DNA of 64,000 bases from Neodiprion pinetum (GCF_021155775.2 NC_060236.1:12941087-13005086); one strand, 5' to 3'; positions 42,242 to 53,130 are shown, numbered from the stretch's first letter. Numbers and translations: made by a program. Notes: a model not told the origin generated them from the sequence alone.

Positions 42242-42334
42242 AAGGAAATAGTGAGGCGCGCAGCGCCGAGCGCCCGAGGCACGTAGCGCCGAGATGGGGT
42301 TGGCGCGCGAAGCGCGCAGGGGCGAAGCCCCTAG
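42242..42334 (+). other. Helitron 3' terminal hairpins and CTAG end
   Basis: GC-rich segment with GGCGCGCGAAGCGCGC and then GGGGCGAAGCCCC, both with a GAA loop, abutting TAG. A related GCGCAGCGCCGAGCGC... segment precedes them. The terminal hairpin is the transposition terminator of Helitrons. Confidence 0.8.
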
Positions 42335-43570
42335 TCATTAAAAATAAAAGGTAACGAAACGCTTGCTTATCAGGAATACATGGAAGCTATAACTCTAAGT
42401 TTATTTGAAATTAAGGAACTGCAACGACTAATCGACCTGGTAATGACTGCCGTGCAATTAGGAAGGCATGGTATCATCGATAACACCCTTTTTACTCCAA
42501 AGGAGCTTATGACAGCTCTTCAAGCTTTCGACGCCACTGACAAAAAGACACTAATACATATTAAAGAGGAAAATTACGAGGAGTTTATTAAAATACGTGA
42601 TTTAACTATAACCACAGATAAAGGCAAACTTATCTACACACTCACAGTGCCTTACTTAGAAAAGGAACCTTGGGTAATAATTCAGAATACCCCGGTACCC
42701 GTAAGAATAAATCACACTTATGTAACGCTTAACCCAACATATGCTTTGAAATTAGTACGTAAGAATTTTATAAGAGAAGTCACATTTTCTCAACTAAAAC
42801 AGATAACCGATTATTTCATTGGTGATTACCGCGATGTGGGACATCGCAACGATACTATTGAACTTTGTGAGAAAATAACTGATCCCATACCACGAGGATG
42901 CACTCTGAGTCGTTTTCTCGTCACAGATATTACTTACATAAGTACGCAGGGATCGCAAATAATCTTACCTTCGAAGCCAATTGAGGTAACCATAACATGC
43001 GCTTCAATGCAGACTTTTATTATTCAAATCACCAAGCCATCCCTGATAACCACGAATCAGAGCTGCGAACTTCAAACTTTGAAAACGCGAGTCAAATTAA
43101 TCGTAGAACATATGACTTCTCAATTAACAGAAATACATGCAGATACCATTTCCCCGCTAAACAAATTTGTAACAGGCCGGGAAATTGTATTGCATCACGT
43201 GATTAACTTGGATGCCCTCAAGGATCAAGGACAAGCCATTTTAGACCTTGAGAGTGTCCTCGCGAATAACAAAGCGACCCTTCGGGTCAACAATACATGG
43301 GCTAACTTCAAAGGTATAGGGATCCCATCAATAGCTGCCGTTTCTGGAACGATATCCGTCTTGTCTATTCTACTCTTGCTGTGGAAATTTAATACACCTA
43401 CCTATATTTCGGCGTTCGCCGGATATTGTTGCCAAAGGAATCCCTCTACTTTGGAAGTAGTAGAACGAAGGAAATTAAAACGCAGCATTGAGACACAGGC
43501 TAAACGTAACGAAAGAATCCCACGAGAAATCAGAAGCCGTAGAGACGCGCCTTTGTCTTCGTCGGGGGAT

Positions 43571-43934
43571 GTGATGGAGCTGGAACATTTCTAATGAAAT
43601 GTAACAGTTTATATCCTCTCGTAGGAACATGCCGGGGATCATTCAGATGAGTACAAAATTTATTATGCAGCGTAGCCCGCCTTATGCGCTTGGCTTTCTT
43701 ATCGGCAGCAGTGCTCAAATTACGCGATTATGCACTTCATATGCACTGTCGCCGAGCCCGGCGAGAGGCCGTGTCAGCAGTCTCAATGCTGCTTCCAGGC
43801 GTAACGCACGTCTAATTTAATATAATATAACGTTAACGCTTCCTTTTACCATTTGTTGTTATCAATTATCATTCAATTCTCTGTTTGAATAAACATATAA
43901 ATACATATATAATCGTTGCGCAATATTTGCATAA
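43571..43934 (+). repeat. Errantivirus-like 3' LTR
   Basis: 364 bp matching 32777-33140. The preceding GTCGGGGGAT could be the polypurine tract. The env stop codon (43592-43594) lies within it. The target duplication CACT follows. Confidence 0.85.
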
Positions 43935-43938
43935 CACT

Positions 43939-44247
43939 CCGTTGGAAGAGCTAACGACCAAAATTATGCAAACAGTAGTACATGTCATTAAACTTATTAT
44001 AATTGATCCTTTTACAACGATTACCTTAAGTCTGATGTTGATATTTATGCATAAAGATTAAATAATTAATTGGAATATGACTTTGAAGAAACTTGAAGAC
44101 TTGGCTTACATCTACATAGTATAACGACTGAATCTTGCGTAAGTATGAATTGAAAATTCGAATTTGAAAAATTAGAAAGAATTAATTGTAGATTACAACT
44201 GAGAAGAGTTCGAAAATTATCGTTTTCGTTGAATTCTCCTGATAATC
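43939..44247 (-). other. BEL sequence downstream of pol
   Basis: Non-coding 3' region of the BEL element between the integrase stop and the errantivirus-like insertion. No gene is seen. Confidence 0.5.
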
Positions 44248-45540
44248 TCAAGCGCTTATGGGCAAAGCGCAAATCGATCTCGCGTTGCGTTTGTAGAGTC
44301 CTCGAGTCGGTTTTACATCGTCTCCAGGATGTAGTTCCACCACTCGACCCAGTCGCCACTGCATACATGGTTGGTTCTTGTCAATCAATAGGACTACCGC
44401 GTCCAGCGCGATATTTTCGGTCGGATTTATCCATTTCTGTCTCTTTTGTAACTCGCTCAAATACTCGAGTTGCCACCGGCGCCAGAATTCTTGTCGTGTC
44501 TTAGTGACCAGTTGCCACGAGGATATTCGGTTGTCTGGAACAAGCGAAAGATCATTTGCCGGCAGCATCGTGAGCGGTCTTCCAACAAGAAAGTGCGCGG
44601 TGGTTAAAGCAATTGGATCGTTTGGATCTGTGGAAATAGGGCACAATGGGCGCGAATTGAGAATGCCCTCAATCTCGATTGCCAGAGTAGTCAATTCTTC
44701 GTACGTAAACAAAAGATCGCACATGACGCGTTTAAGATGGTGTTTACACGATTTTACAGCCTCCCAGATACCCCCGAAATGAGATGAGAAGGGCGGATTG
44801 AAATGCCACTCAATTTTTCTGGTCGACGTAAATTCGTACAGTTGAGAACGGAAGTCTTTGGACTCTCTGACAGCGTAAAATTCACGAAGTTGACTGTTCG
44901 CGCCGACGAAATTCGTCCCATTGTCCGAATAGATATGGCCCGGAGTGCCCCGACGACTGACGAATCGTCGTAAAGCCGCTATGAACGCGTCTGTTGACAG
45001 ATCGCTTGCGATCTCGATATGAATAGCTTTAGTCAACATGCAAATAAATACGCAGCCGTAGACTTTAATGCTGCTCCGATTCCGATGTTTCTTTTCTTTT
45101 GCGAGTATCGGACCGAAATAATCTACTCCCGTGTGGTAGAACGGCGGTGCATTGTCTACTCTAGATTTAGGCAAGTCGGCCATCTTGTACGTCTCTGGTT
45201 CAGCCCGAAACCGGATGCATCGCATGCAACGTCGCACGACTTTACGTATTTGATTTCTGCCGTCTAGAATCCAGAATCTCTGCCGGATACTATATAATGT
45301 CGATTGGATCCCAGTGTGAAAGAATTTTTCATGCATGTGACGAATCAAAAGGTCAGTTACGTGATGTCGCGACGGAAGAAGGATCGGATTTCTTTGATCG
45401 AGCGAGATATTGGCCTTATTTATACGACCACCGACGCGAATCAAGCCTCTCTCGTCGACTCGCGGATTCAGAGATCCGAGTTTCGTCGACGATCGATTTC
45501 GTCTTGAAAGTGCGCTTGTTGGATTAATCGAATAACGCAA
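44248..45540 (-). pseudogene. BEL/Pao integrase with C-terminal domain
   Basis: A 430-codon frame whose upstream pol lies in another frame, so a frameshift near 45470-45540 separates them. It has the zinc-type motif (HMHEKFFHTG, then C-M-R-C). The catalytic Asp regions are GVDYFGPI and YSDNGTNFVGA, and the Glu region is HFGGIWEAVKS. The end has the W-R-R-W-x-x-E-Y-L-S-x-L-Q segment and a GRVVELHPGDD block characteristic of BEL/Pao integrase tails. The domain itself is uninterrupted, but without its pol frame it cannot be made as a normal polyprotein. Confidence 0.85.
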
Positions 45541-46337
45541 TACTCGGCCTCCTCAATTTCCTTGATTGTCAAAACGCCCTTGACATTATTGTTGGGTGAG
45601 AAACGTAAGCAGTACGCGACGACACGAATCAATCGTGTGTATGACGAGAAATTTTTGAAAATTTCTTCCGATTGCGATTGCGAGAACATGCACAATGATT
45701 TTTTAATCCCCGGTAAATCCTTCTGAGGTATTACCGCGACTTGCGGCCAAACGGATTCGGGCTGAGCTAGCCACGCAGGCCCCCGAAACCACGAGTCGTT
45801 ATTTAAAAATGCCCGTGGAAATTGACCTCGCGACAACACGTCTGCCGGATTCTGATCAGTCCGGATGTGCCGCCACTCCGCGTCTTTACTGACTTCCTGC
45901 ATCTCTGCGACGCGATGTGCTTCAAACACCTTTAGGACGCTCGGATGTTTGTTTAGCCATTGTAAAACTATTGTCGAGTCTGACCAGAAAATTGTCCTGT
46001 ACACGCGAAAGCTCGTTACCTCGAGGACTTCGCGATATAAGCGAGCAAGTGTCAAAGCGCCGCAGAGTTCGAGTCAAGGGATGGTTTGATCTTTTAGCGG
46101 AGCCACCCGTCCCTTTGAACAGAAAAGTCTTACGCGAATTTCGCCGTCTTGCTCGCAAGAGCGCACGTATATACAAGCTCCGTAACCCGTCTGACTCGCG
46201 TCGCAAAATCCGTGAAACTGGATATCGACTGGGTTATTTGTCGAAACGTATCGGTCAATCTTTAAATTGTTGATTAATGACAGTTGTTCCGCTAACGATC
46301 GCCACGCGGAATCTAACACGCTGGGTACGGACTCGTC
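45468..46337 (-). pseudogene. BEL/Pao RNase H, two in-frame stops
   Basis: Same frame as the long upstream ORF: TAG at 46338-46340 and TGA near 46074 interrupt it. Contents are FHGFCDASQTGYGACIYVRS (RNase H D-A-S), then E-L-C-G-A and FWSDSTIVLQWL, W-R-H-I-x-T-x-x-N-P-A-D-V-L-S-R-G. These are typical of Pao RNase H. Frame is lost after 45468. Confidence 0.8.
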
Positions 46338-49325
46338 CTATGTAGTTTTTGCTTTCCAGCATCGTTGCATAATCACTTTCGAGGTGAGGATCACCGGACC
46401 GAGTAAACCGATGGGGTCGAAAATTTTCGCGATTTCTGATAAGATATATCGTTTTGTGACCTTTTCGGAGGGCTCGATACGTTTCACCGTATAAAGTAAG
46501 TCGTCATTCCGCGCGTTCCATGATATACCGAGTGTTTTGTGCACAGGACTTTCGTCTGTCAGAAATTCGATATCTGCGGTTTTTTTGCTCAAATTATTTG
46601 GGGCCTGCGGGTGATTTGACGCCCATTGTCGAATGTCGAATCCGCCACGCTTCAATATTTCGATCACTTCGTCCCGAATTTGTACGATTTCCTCAAAGGT
46701 GTTTGCCCCTGATAACAAATCGTCGACGTATAAGTCGCGCGTTAAAACCTCGGCCCCCTTAGGATAATCCGCGCTCTCATCGCTTGCAAGTTTTTGTACG
46801 GTTCGTATCGCAAGAAACGGAGCCGACAACACGCCGAACGTTACGGTGTTTAGTTCGAATACGCGAATTCTTTCTTGTTGGAGCCAAAAAACTCGTTGGT
46901 ACCGACGATCGCTGGGGACGATCCAAATTTGTCGGTACATTTTCGCGATGTGCGCGGTAATCACAAATTTATAACTGCGAAATCGTAAAAAATGCTCGAT
47001 TAGTTTCAATTGAATAGTCGGGCCGACCATCAGCGTATCGTTAAGCGACACTTCCATGCTTGTTTTGGCGGACGCATCGAAGACAACTCGGGTCTTCGTC
47101 GTAGCGCTTGTCGCCTTTATGACCGCGTGGTGTGGGAGATAATAACCGGGTAGTGATTCGTCGACAACGAGTGACATATGGCCTAGTTCTATGTACTCAT
47201 TCATAACGTGATGATATTCCGCTTTAAGGACCGGGTCCGCGTTAAGCTTTTTTTGCAAGCCAGCAAATCGTCGCAAAGCCATAGATCGCGAATCACCGAG
47301 GTCTCGATCGGCGCTGCGGAACGGCAGACGAACGACGTACCGTCCCGACGGTTCGCGAGTGACGTTTCGAATGAAATGAGTTTCGCAGCTTGTATTTTCT
47401 GATAATTTTCTTTGACTAGCGTTTGCATCATCGAGCAACCAGAATTTTTCGAATGTTTCCTTTAATTCGGTCAGTTGGCACGCCGTTCGTTTCCCGACCG
47501 CGGTGTTTGATTTTCCGCTGGCAACGGCCCAGCCGAGCTGAGTTTTCTGTAAGACGAGATCGTACCCGTCGCGGGACAAATCACATTGTCCGATCGATAA
47601 TAATGACAACGTTGTCCCTGACCCGATGAGGATGTCGATCCTTCCAGGCAAATGGAATTGCGGATCGGCCAATTTCACATTCCGCGGTAAGTCGATTGAT
47701 TCGCGAGGAAAGATTTCGTTCGGTACGTTATCAGCTATTTTCGGTATGACCAGAAACGTGAGAGTTTTGTTGAAATTATCGTGTATCGAATAAAATGTAC
47801 ATTCGACCGCGCCTTTAGAAATTGTATTTGTGTCGTCGATCATTCCTACCACGATCGTGCACACGCGTATCGGTAGTTTCAATTCTCTCACAAAATCTTC
47901 CGTGATAAAATGCGCTGTCGCACAAGTGTCTGATAAAGCGCGACGTTTTAGGTATTGACCGCGTGAGTCTTTGACGCGTATTTGAGTGCTCAGCATTAAC
48001 TGCGACTGTAACGCCCTTGACGTGAAGCTGTGTGTAATCATTTTGCTACATGTTAAATTTACCTTTGTTGTCGACTTAGGTGTATCCGATTGTATCGTTT
48101 CTTGGGTCGCGTGGGTGGATGCAGCAGGAGATTCGTTGTGCAAAAGAGTGTGGTGAAACCTGGAGCAGTTTTTGCAATGCGTCGAAGTGCATTTGCCGCG
48201 GTGCGACCGCAGGCAATTTTTACACAGCGATGAACCCTTGACGAAATTCCACCGTTGATGAACCATCATTTTTTGAAATTCGCGACACTGGTATGTGGGA
48301 TGACTCTCCCGTTTGCACACTACGCACTTTGCTGACGTGCCTATCGCTAACGTACGCGCGCCATTTTCTCCGCGTCGAGTCTTGACTCCGCTTTGATCTT
48401 TATAATTCGGAAGCGGTAGTTTGTAATTGGTCTCTGTTTTGGAACGCGATACATCTTGTTCGAGCGTACATAAACGAAACGCGGTCTCGGAGACGAATTT
48501 GTAAATTTGCTCGAGCGTTGGCGAGGTGTCGAGATTGAGCGTCTCTTCCCACTTGACCCGAATATTGTTGGGTAACGCGCGCTCGATTATCCGAACTAAC
48601 AAGTGTTCATCTGGTATCACGTCCAATGACGCGAGCATGTTCACGTGTTGGCGCATGTCGTCGACGAGTCGCGCTAAATCTTTATGCGTCGCCCTTTTTA
48701 CCGCAGGCAACTCGAGGATTGCTTCGAGATGTTTTACGATCAAAATTCGAGTCTTGTCATACGAATCTAGAAGTAACTTCCATGCCGTCTCGTAATTTTC
48801 TTCGCTCACGTTATAAATGAGAATTTTATTTAACGCGTCACCCTCTAGGCAATTTTTTAGATATAAGAATTTTTGTAATTTCGTTATATCTTCGCGAGAG
48901 TCGATCATTGTCAAAAATGTATTTTTAAACGATAGCCACTTTTCGATGTTGCCGTCGAACCTTGGGAGGTCGGCGACCGGCAATTTAAGTCGACGCGTGC
49001 CGTCGATCGGCAGCGACGTTACGTTTGCTACACCGGGATGTTGTGGTGTTGTCGATAATAAATCTGTCTCGATTTTAGTTATGATCGCGTAGAATCGATC
49101 CTGCAACTCGTCGAAGTCATCGACGTTGTCACCGTCTCCGTCGGTTAATAATGCGAGTTCATCGTGTAATTCCTCGTATGTCCGAAATTGTTCTTTTACG
49201 CGATCCGCCCGCATTTTTATGTTCGCGGGTTCAAAATCCGCGTCCTCCGTGAATCGCTTAAGCTTTGTAATGTTCGCCTTTAAAGTCGCACGCTTTTGAT
49301 TAATAAGTTTTACGCGGGCAGCCAT
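46338..49325 (-). CDS. BEL/Pao gag-protease-reverse transcriptase (995 codons)
   Basis: Starts MAARVKLINQKRATLKANI with a coiled-coil N terminus. Near residue 120-200 is the DUF1759-type gag core (FDGNIEKWLSFKNTFLTMI). Near 335-405 are zinc knuckle cysteines (CVVCKRESHPTYQC, CKNCLRSHRGKC). Near 465 is the protease-like segment RALSDTCATAHFI, in which the usual D-x-G is D-T-C. Reverse transcriptase follows, with SANTFGVLSAPF-type blocks and the catalytic DLYVDDLLSG near residue 855. It ends at the TAG at 46338. It remains fully open, in line with a young insertion. Confidence 0.88.
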   Translation of the reverse strand: MAARVKLINQKRATLKANITKLKRFTEDADFEPANIKMRADRVKEQFRTYEELHDELALLTDGDGDNVDDFDELQDRFYAIITKIETDLLSTTPQHPGVANVTSLPIDGTRRLKLPVADLPRFDGNIEKWLSFKNTFLTMIDSREDITKLQKFLYLKNCLEGDALNKILIYNVSEENYETAWKLLLDSYDKTRILIVKHLEAILELPAVKRATHKDLARLVDDMRQHVNMLASLDVIPDEHLLVRIIERALPNNIRVKWEETLNLDTSPTLEQIYKFVSETAFRLCTLEQDVSRSKTETNYKLPLPNYKDQSGVKTRRGENGARTLAIGTSAKCVVCKRESHPTYQCREFQKMMVHQRWNFVKGSSLCKNCLRSHRGKCTSTHCKNCSRFHHTLLHNESPAASTHATQETIQSDTPKSTTKVNLTCSKMITHSFTSRALQSQLMLSTQIRVKDSRGQYLKRRALSDTCATAHFITEDFVRELKLPIRVCTIVVGMIDDTNTISKGAVECTFYSIHDNFNKTLTFLVIPKIADNVPNEIFPRESIDLPRNVKLADPQFHLPGRIDILIGSGTTLSLLSIGQCDLSRDGYDLVLQKTQLGWAVASGKSNTAVGKRTACQLTELKETFEKFWLLDDANASQRKLSENTSCETHFIRNVTREPSGRYVVRLPFRSADRDLGDSRSMALRRFAGLQKKLNADPVLKAEYHHVMNEYIELGHMSLVVDESLPGYYLPHHAVIKATSATTKTRVVFDASAKTSMEVSLNDTLMVGPTIQLKLIEHFLRFRSYKFVITAHIAKMYRQIWIVPSDRRYQRVFWLQQERIRVFELNTVTFGVLSAPFLAIRTVQKLASDESADYPKGAEVLTRDLYVDDLLSGANTFEEIVQIRDEVIEILKRGGFDIRQWASNHPQAPNNLSKKTADIEFLTDESPVHKTLGISWNARNDDLLYTVKRIEPSEKVTKRYILSEIAKIFDPIGLLGPVILTSKVIMQRCWKAKTT

Positions 49326-49931
49326 TTTACTGAGGTTGTGCGGACAAATATTTATGAGATCTTCGAGAAAAACAGGATACGACGTCTATGCGTTAGATGT
49401 CGAAGCTCGACTGATTTTCAAGGGTCGGCTCTAAGCCCCTTCCCGTGCAGCGCGTATCTTTTCGAAAACGTGCGCGAACTCGTCCGTCTTTCACCGTATA
49501 GGATCAAGAGACCGAGCGCGGCCCGCGTCAAGTGTAAACAAACCCCCCCGTGCGACGGTTATCTTTCAACGCCTATATATCGAAACTCTCATAACAAAAA
49601 ACGAGACCTATGTTTTATACACGTGATTGTCGGATATATGCATGCTACGTTCTTCACACAAAGCGTGCGTTGGACCGAAATGTGTTTTCGACTACGTCGA
49701 ACGTTATGAACTATAGAAAGACGTATAACGCCAAAGAAAGTGTATAATACGATATTAAGAATCGTGGACCGTTTGTATACTTATCTTTTTGTAGATGATT
49801 ATCGTTTTCCAAAGATGGCGAACTGGGGGGTGACGAGTTTGGAGACGATGGCTGGCTAGTCGAAGAGTGTCACGATTTATTGAATACGATGCACGTTTGC
49901 ACCTTTTTCTTCTTGTCCTCTATGCGGGCGT
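49326..49931 (-). other. BEL leader between primer site and gag
   Basis: Untranslated region upstream of gag on the minus strand. The overlapping plus ORF (49296-49709) has no motif and is not supported. Confidence 0.5.
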
Positions 49932-49957
49932 GGGTTCGTATCCCGCTTCTGTCACCA
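49932..49957 (-). promoter_or_regulatory. BEL primer binding site
   Basis: On the minus strand TGGTGACAGAAGCGGGATACG begins three bases after the LTR and continues into ACCC. The length looks like complementarity to a tRNA 3' end including its T arm (GGGTTCGTATCCCGC on the plus strand). Confidence 0.7.
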
Positions 49958-49960
49958 TTT

Positions 49961-50749
49961 TGTATAGTCGAAGCTTCTTCATAGGTGAAGTTGCCTCGTA
50001 GTTTTGAATTGAACCTTTTTTATTAGTGTGAAGGATAGAGGTTGAGGTTTTTTTGAATAAAAAACTCTCGCGTTTGAGCCATCGAATTATGAATGTTTAT
50101 TGGCTCTTGTGGGAAAAGCCTTATGGCATAAAAACCCACGACGTATGAACGTTGATTTGTAAACGTATAAAGGCGTATGTCGCACCCGTGAATATATCGA
50201 TTGTATATATGAATGTGTAATTGCCGGTTACAGCCCGTTTGGCTCATGCCACCGCGATCTCGAGTGCGTTTCGTACTGCGATTTCTGCTTTATTCGATTC
50301 GATCGAATTTCATACGATTTTACATTTACCTTACTCGGAGGAGCGAACGTATATGAGAGTATAATTGGTGTTGGTAATACACCAAGAGCGCTTGGGCTCG
50401 TTGTATGATGAAAGGGTGCAAGACCCTTGGTATGTGTGTATGGGCACTCGGTCCCGTGTAGAATGAGAGACACTCGGGCCGTACTCATCTACCTTACTCC
50501 GTAGAGCGAACGTATACGAGAGTATATTTGGGCCTCTCGTTTATGGTCGTGGTACGAGAGAACGCACGGCGTCACTAACGATCGTCACTAGACGGACGAC
50601 TTAACTGGACTGTTTTAAAAAATGCGTGATGCGCGCTCGCCTCCTCGTCTACGCGAGATTTGGCATCCCTGCGGAGACGAATAGTTCGAGCGCGGCTCGC
50701 ACGGAGATCGCAATGACACGGGCACAAAACGACGCTCAGGCACTGAACA
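49961..50749 (-). repeat. BEL 5' LTR (right copy)
   Basis: 789 bp, matches 31978-32765. ACGAC follows at 50750-50754, giving the target duplication. Confidence 0.9.
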
Positions 50750-50754
50750 ACGAC

Positions 50755-51605
50755 TTTGTAAGTAGCTTCACCTGATCACGAACCGTCCCGAAATCTATTA
50801 GCGACTCAAGCTTTTCTTAATGCTATTAGTGATCCAGAAATTAAAATGGCTGTTGGAACATCGGGTCTAACTTACGTGCGAGAGGCAACGGCCAAAGCTC
50901 TCGAGGTGGAGGCCATGCGAAAACAATATTTCGGGTCAGGCAAACTTCGTCAGATTGAGGTGACCAGAGACACCTCAGAAAGACGAGAACATGAGCACTC
51001 GGGAAAGGCTGAGCCTCAGAATTTTAGAAATAAAAATAATAATAATAACTAAAGATGTGAAAATCGTGGTTCTCTTCAAAATCAGAATAACAGACGCGAA
51101 ATTGAAAGCGCAGTTACGACAGATCAAACTGTCGTAACGTGTTTATTTTGTAATAAAATTGGACATGATGCCAATCATTACTTTTTACTTGGAAAGAATG
51201 GTAGAGAGATGATACAAGACTCGAATTCAAATTCCTATAATTGGCGAAGAAAAGAGATAGAAATTAGGGAAGGAAATCCTTAATCTAGCTCTTCAGCCGA
51301 GACTGGTAGAACAAACTAGTTTCGGATGATTTGCCAGGGCGAAAATTATCGCGAATTGTTAAAAGTGAAAGCCCTCTTGATGAACAGTTTTTAAATAGAA
51401 GTCTAAAACAGTCTGGTCTTTACGCGCGCGGTACCGTGAATGGCGTCGATTGTCTCTAGGTAATAGACACCGGCGCGGAAGTGATCGTGGTTCGATCGGA
51501 TCTCTTTGAATCCGATGACCAGATTGTTCCCTCTCTATCCGTGCAAACAGCCGCTGGAGAGAAATTCACTAGTTTTAAACAATCGCAAAATAGCTCTTTG
51601 TAAGA
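50755..51605 (+). pseudogene. Gypsy-A gag 3' part, zinc knuckle and protease, broken
   Basis: Gag resumes with FLNAISDPEIKMAVGTSGLT and a long helical segment (TAKALEVEAMRKQYFGSG). Near 51135 the knuckle CLFCNKIGHDANHYF has tyrosine in place of the last cysteine. Near 51460 VIDTGAEVIVVRSDLF is the aspartic protease site, preceded by an in-frame TAG. Several other stops (51050, 51282, 51318) are present. Confidence 0.75.
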
Positions 51606-52612
51606 ACAGGAATGGAATTTATTAGACTCCTCCTAGAATTCGAGAAGTACAACTTTCTGAAGACGATTTTCAACATCACTTTCCTTTACATTTACAGAGC
51701 CTTGTTGAGAAATCTTTGATTTTGTTGATACCAGCTCGGATAGAATCGTTTAGATCTCTTCGGCTAGAGTTCATGGATTCTTTCGCCAAAGATAGTGGTG
51801 ATAAGGGCTGGTGTACTTCCGTCAAGAACAAGATCGACGTTGGAGAGAATTCACCAATAAAACAGGCTCCTCGAAGACTTGCTCTCAACGCCCGGGAAGA
51901 GGTGAAGAAGCTAGTGGAATACATGCTGCGAATGACGTAATCGAACCATCGTCTAGCCCCTGGGCCTCACCAATCGTCCTTGTTAACAAGAAAGACGGAT
52001 CCAAACGATTTTGTATCGATCACAGGAAGCTGAATGACATAACAAAGAAAGGTTCTCAACCTTCACCCAGAATCGACGGAACACTCGACCTGATAGCTAG
52101 TGCAACTTGGTTCAGCACCATAGATCTACAGAGTGGATATTGGCAGGTCGAAATGGATCCTCTAGATAAAGAAAAAACAACTTTTGTCACGGGCTTAGGA
52201 GGATTATGGCAGCTCAGGGTTATGCCGTTTGGTGCAAGTAATCCCTGGCCACTTTGAACGAATGATGGAGGCTATTCTCTATGGGCTCACTGGCAAAATA
52301 TGCCTCGTTTATTTAGACGATACAATCATCTTTGGCAAGAACTTTAAGGAAAAACTTCAAAATCTTGAACAAGTTTTCACTAGGCTGAAGCAAGCAGGCC
52401 TCAAAATGAGCCCGAAAGAATACCATTTATTCCAGAGAGAAGTAGGCTTTCTCGGACACATCGTCTCAGCTCAAGGTGTGAAGACCGACCGATCCAAAAT
52501 CGAGAAGGTTTCTTTTTGGCCGACACCTGAAAATAAAGAGCAAGTACAAAGCTTTTTAGGTCCTTGTACTTATTACAGAAGATTTGTAAAAGGGTCTCGC
52601 TGGCATAGCTAA
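51606..52612 (+). pseudogene. Gypsy-A reverse transcriptase, one shift
   Basis: The frame from 51811 contains SSPWASPIVLVNKKDGSKRF, CIDHRKLNDIT and FSTIDLQSGYWQVEM (catalytic Asp of motif A). It shifts near 52235 at the F-G-A-S-N block. The next frame (52229-52612) has CLVYLDDTIIFG (catalytic YLDD near 52306) and GFLGHIVSAQGV. Family: chromovirus-like or CsRN1/mdg1-like Ty3/Gypsy; not resolved further. Confidence 0.85.
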
Positions 52613-53130
52613 ACCCCTCCATCATTTAACCGGAATCAAAATTCCTTTTGACTGGACCCCGGAATGCGAAGAAGCTTTCAAGGAAAATCTCATTTCTTCG
52701 CCGATCTTAGCCTATCCAGAGGTCGAACTTCCTTTTATTTTAGATACGGATGCCTCTCTTTCAGGAATAGGTGGGGCTCTGTCACAGATGCAGGAAGGTC
52801 AAGAGAGGATGATCAGTTATTTCAGTAGAGTTCCGATTAAAACCGAGAGGAATTATTGTGTCACTCGTAGAGAACTTTCAGCAATTGTAAAGACCGTGCT
52901 ACATTTTCATCATTATCTATACAGCAGGAGATTTTTGATACGAACAGATCATGCTTCCCTCAGGTGGTTACTTTTGATCAAATTCCCCGAAGGTCAGATA
53001 GCTAGATGGTTGGAGAGGCTTGGTCGGAATGATTTTATCATTTGTCATCGAGCAGGAATTCAAAACGGAAACGCCGATGCTCGCTCCCGAAGACCCTGCG
53101 CAGAAATGCCGGAATGTGAACAATGTGCAC
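52613..53130 (+). pseudogene. Gypsy-A RNase H
   Basis: After a stop the sequence reads KPLHHLTGIKIPFDWTPECE, then ILDTDASLSGIGGALSQM (catalytic D), ERNYCVTRRELSAIV (E) and LIRTDHASLRWL, the standard Gypsy RNase H. It runs on in the 360-codon frame 52788-53870 into integrase. Confidence 0.85.

Larger units (their letters stand above)
40571..42334 (+). mobile_element. 1.76-kb non-autonomous Helitron inserted in env
   Basis: The 5' end is TCTCTCTATCTAATAAAAAAG, typical of Helitron 5' termini (TC start, CTATxTAATAAA). The 3' end is GGGGCGAAGCCCCTAG, preceded by a second hairpin GCGCGCGAAGCGCGC. The host base before is A (40570) and after is T (42335), the classic A/T insertion site without duplication. 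Env frame is the same on both sides, which pins the boundaries. It lacks Rep/helicase but carries an OTU protease frame and an AT-hook-like repeat frame, so it is a gene-carrying non-autonomous copy. Confidence 0.85.
39863..43594 (+). pseudogene. Errantivirus-like env (F-type), split by a Helitron
   Basis: The first part (39863-40558) contains a basic RPKR furin-type site near residue 155, followed directly by a glycine/phenylalanine-rich segment, the layout of F-type fusion proteins of baculoviruses and errantiviruses. It ends in TAA at 40556. The second part (42380-43594) continues the ectodomain and has a hydrophobic transmembrane stretch near 43320-43395 and a basic cytoplasmic tail. The last codons lie inside the 3' LTR. 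The two parts share a frame across the Helitron. With the stop and the insertion, the gene is non-functional. Confidence 0.75.
32777..43934 (+). mobile_element. Env-bearing Ty3/Gypsy (errantivirus-like) element, with Helitron inside env
   Basis: It has 364-bp LTRs at 32777-33140 and 43571-43934, flanked by CACT (32773-32776 and 43935-43938), a 4-bp duplication as in insect errantiviruses. Internally it has gag, protease, reverse transcriptase, RNase H, integrase and a third ORF with features of the baculovirus-F-like envelope carried by errantiviruses. Stops occur in pol and one in env. The Helitron at 40571-42334 splits env. LTR divergence is only a few percent. Note that the LTR ends here are GTGATGG...CATRA, not TG...CA. 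Confidence 0.85.
31978..50749 (-). mobile_element. BEL/Pao LTR retrotransposon with nested errantivirus-like insertion
   Basis: The LTRs at 31978-32765 and 49961-50749 are nearly identical by eye (only a few percent different) with TG...CA ends. They are flanked by the 5-bp duplication ACGAC. On the minus strand there is a primer binding site, a gag/protease/reverse transcriptase frame, RNase H and integrase. This is a comparatively young insertion into Gypsy-A gag. It is interrupted 11 bp from its 3' LTR by an env-bearing Gypsy (32777-43934). Two in-frame stops and one frameshift in pol make it defective. Confidence 0.9.

Noticed and set aside
32777..43934. A living endogenous retrovirus
   Set aside because: Several stops in pol, a stop in env and a Helitron insertion make it defective.
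31978..50749. BEL LTR boundaries placed at TATAGTCG without TG
   Set aside because: Including the preceding TG gives TG...CA ends and an exact ACGAC duplication.
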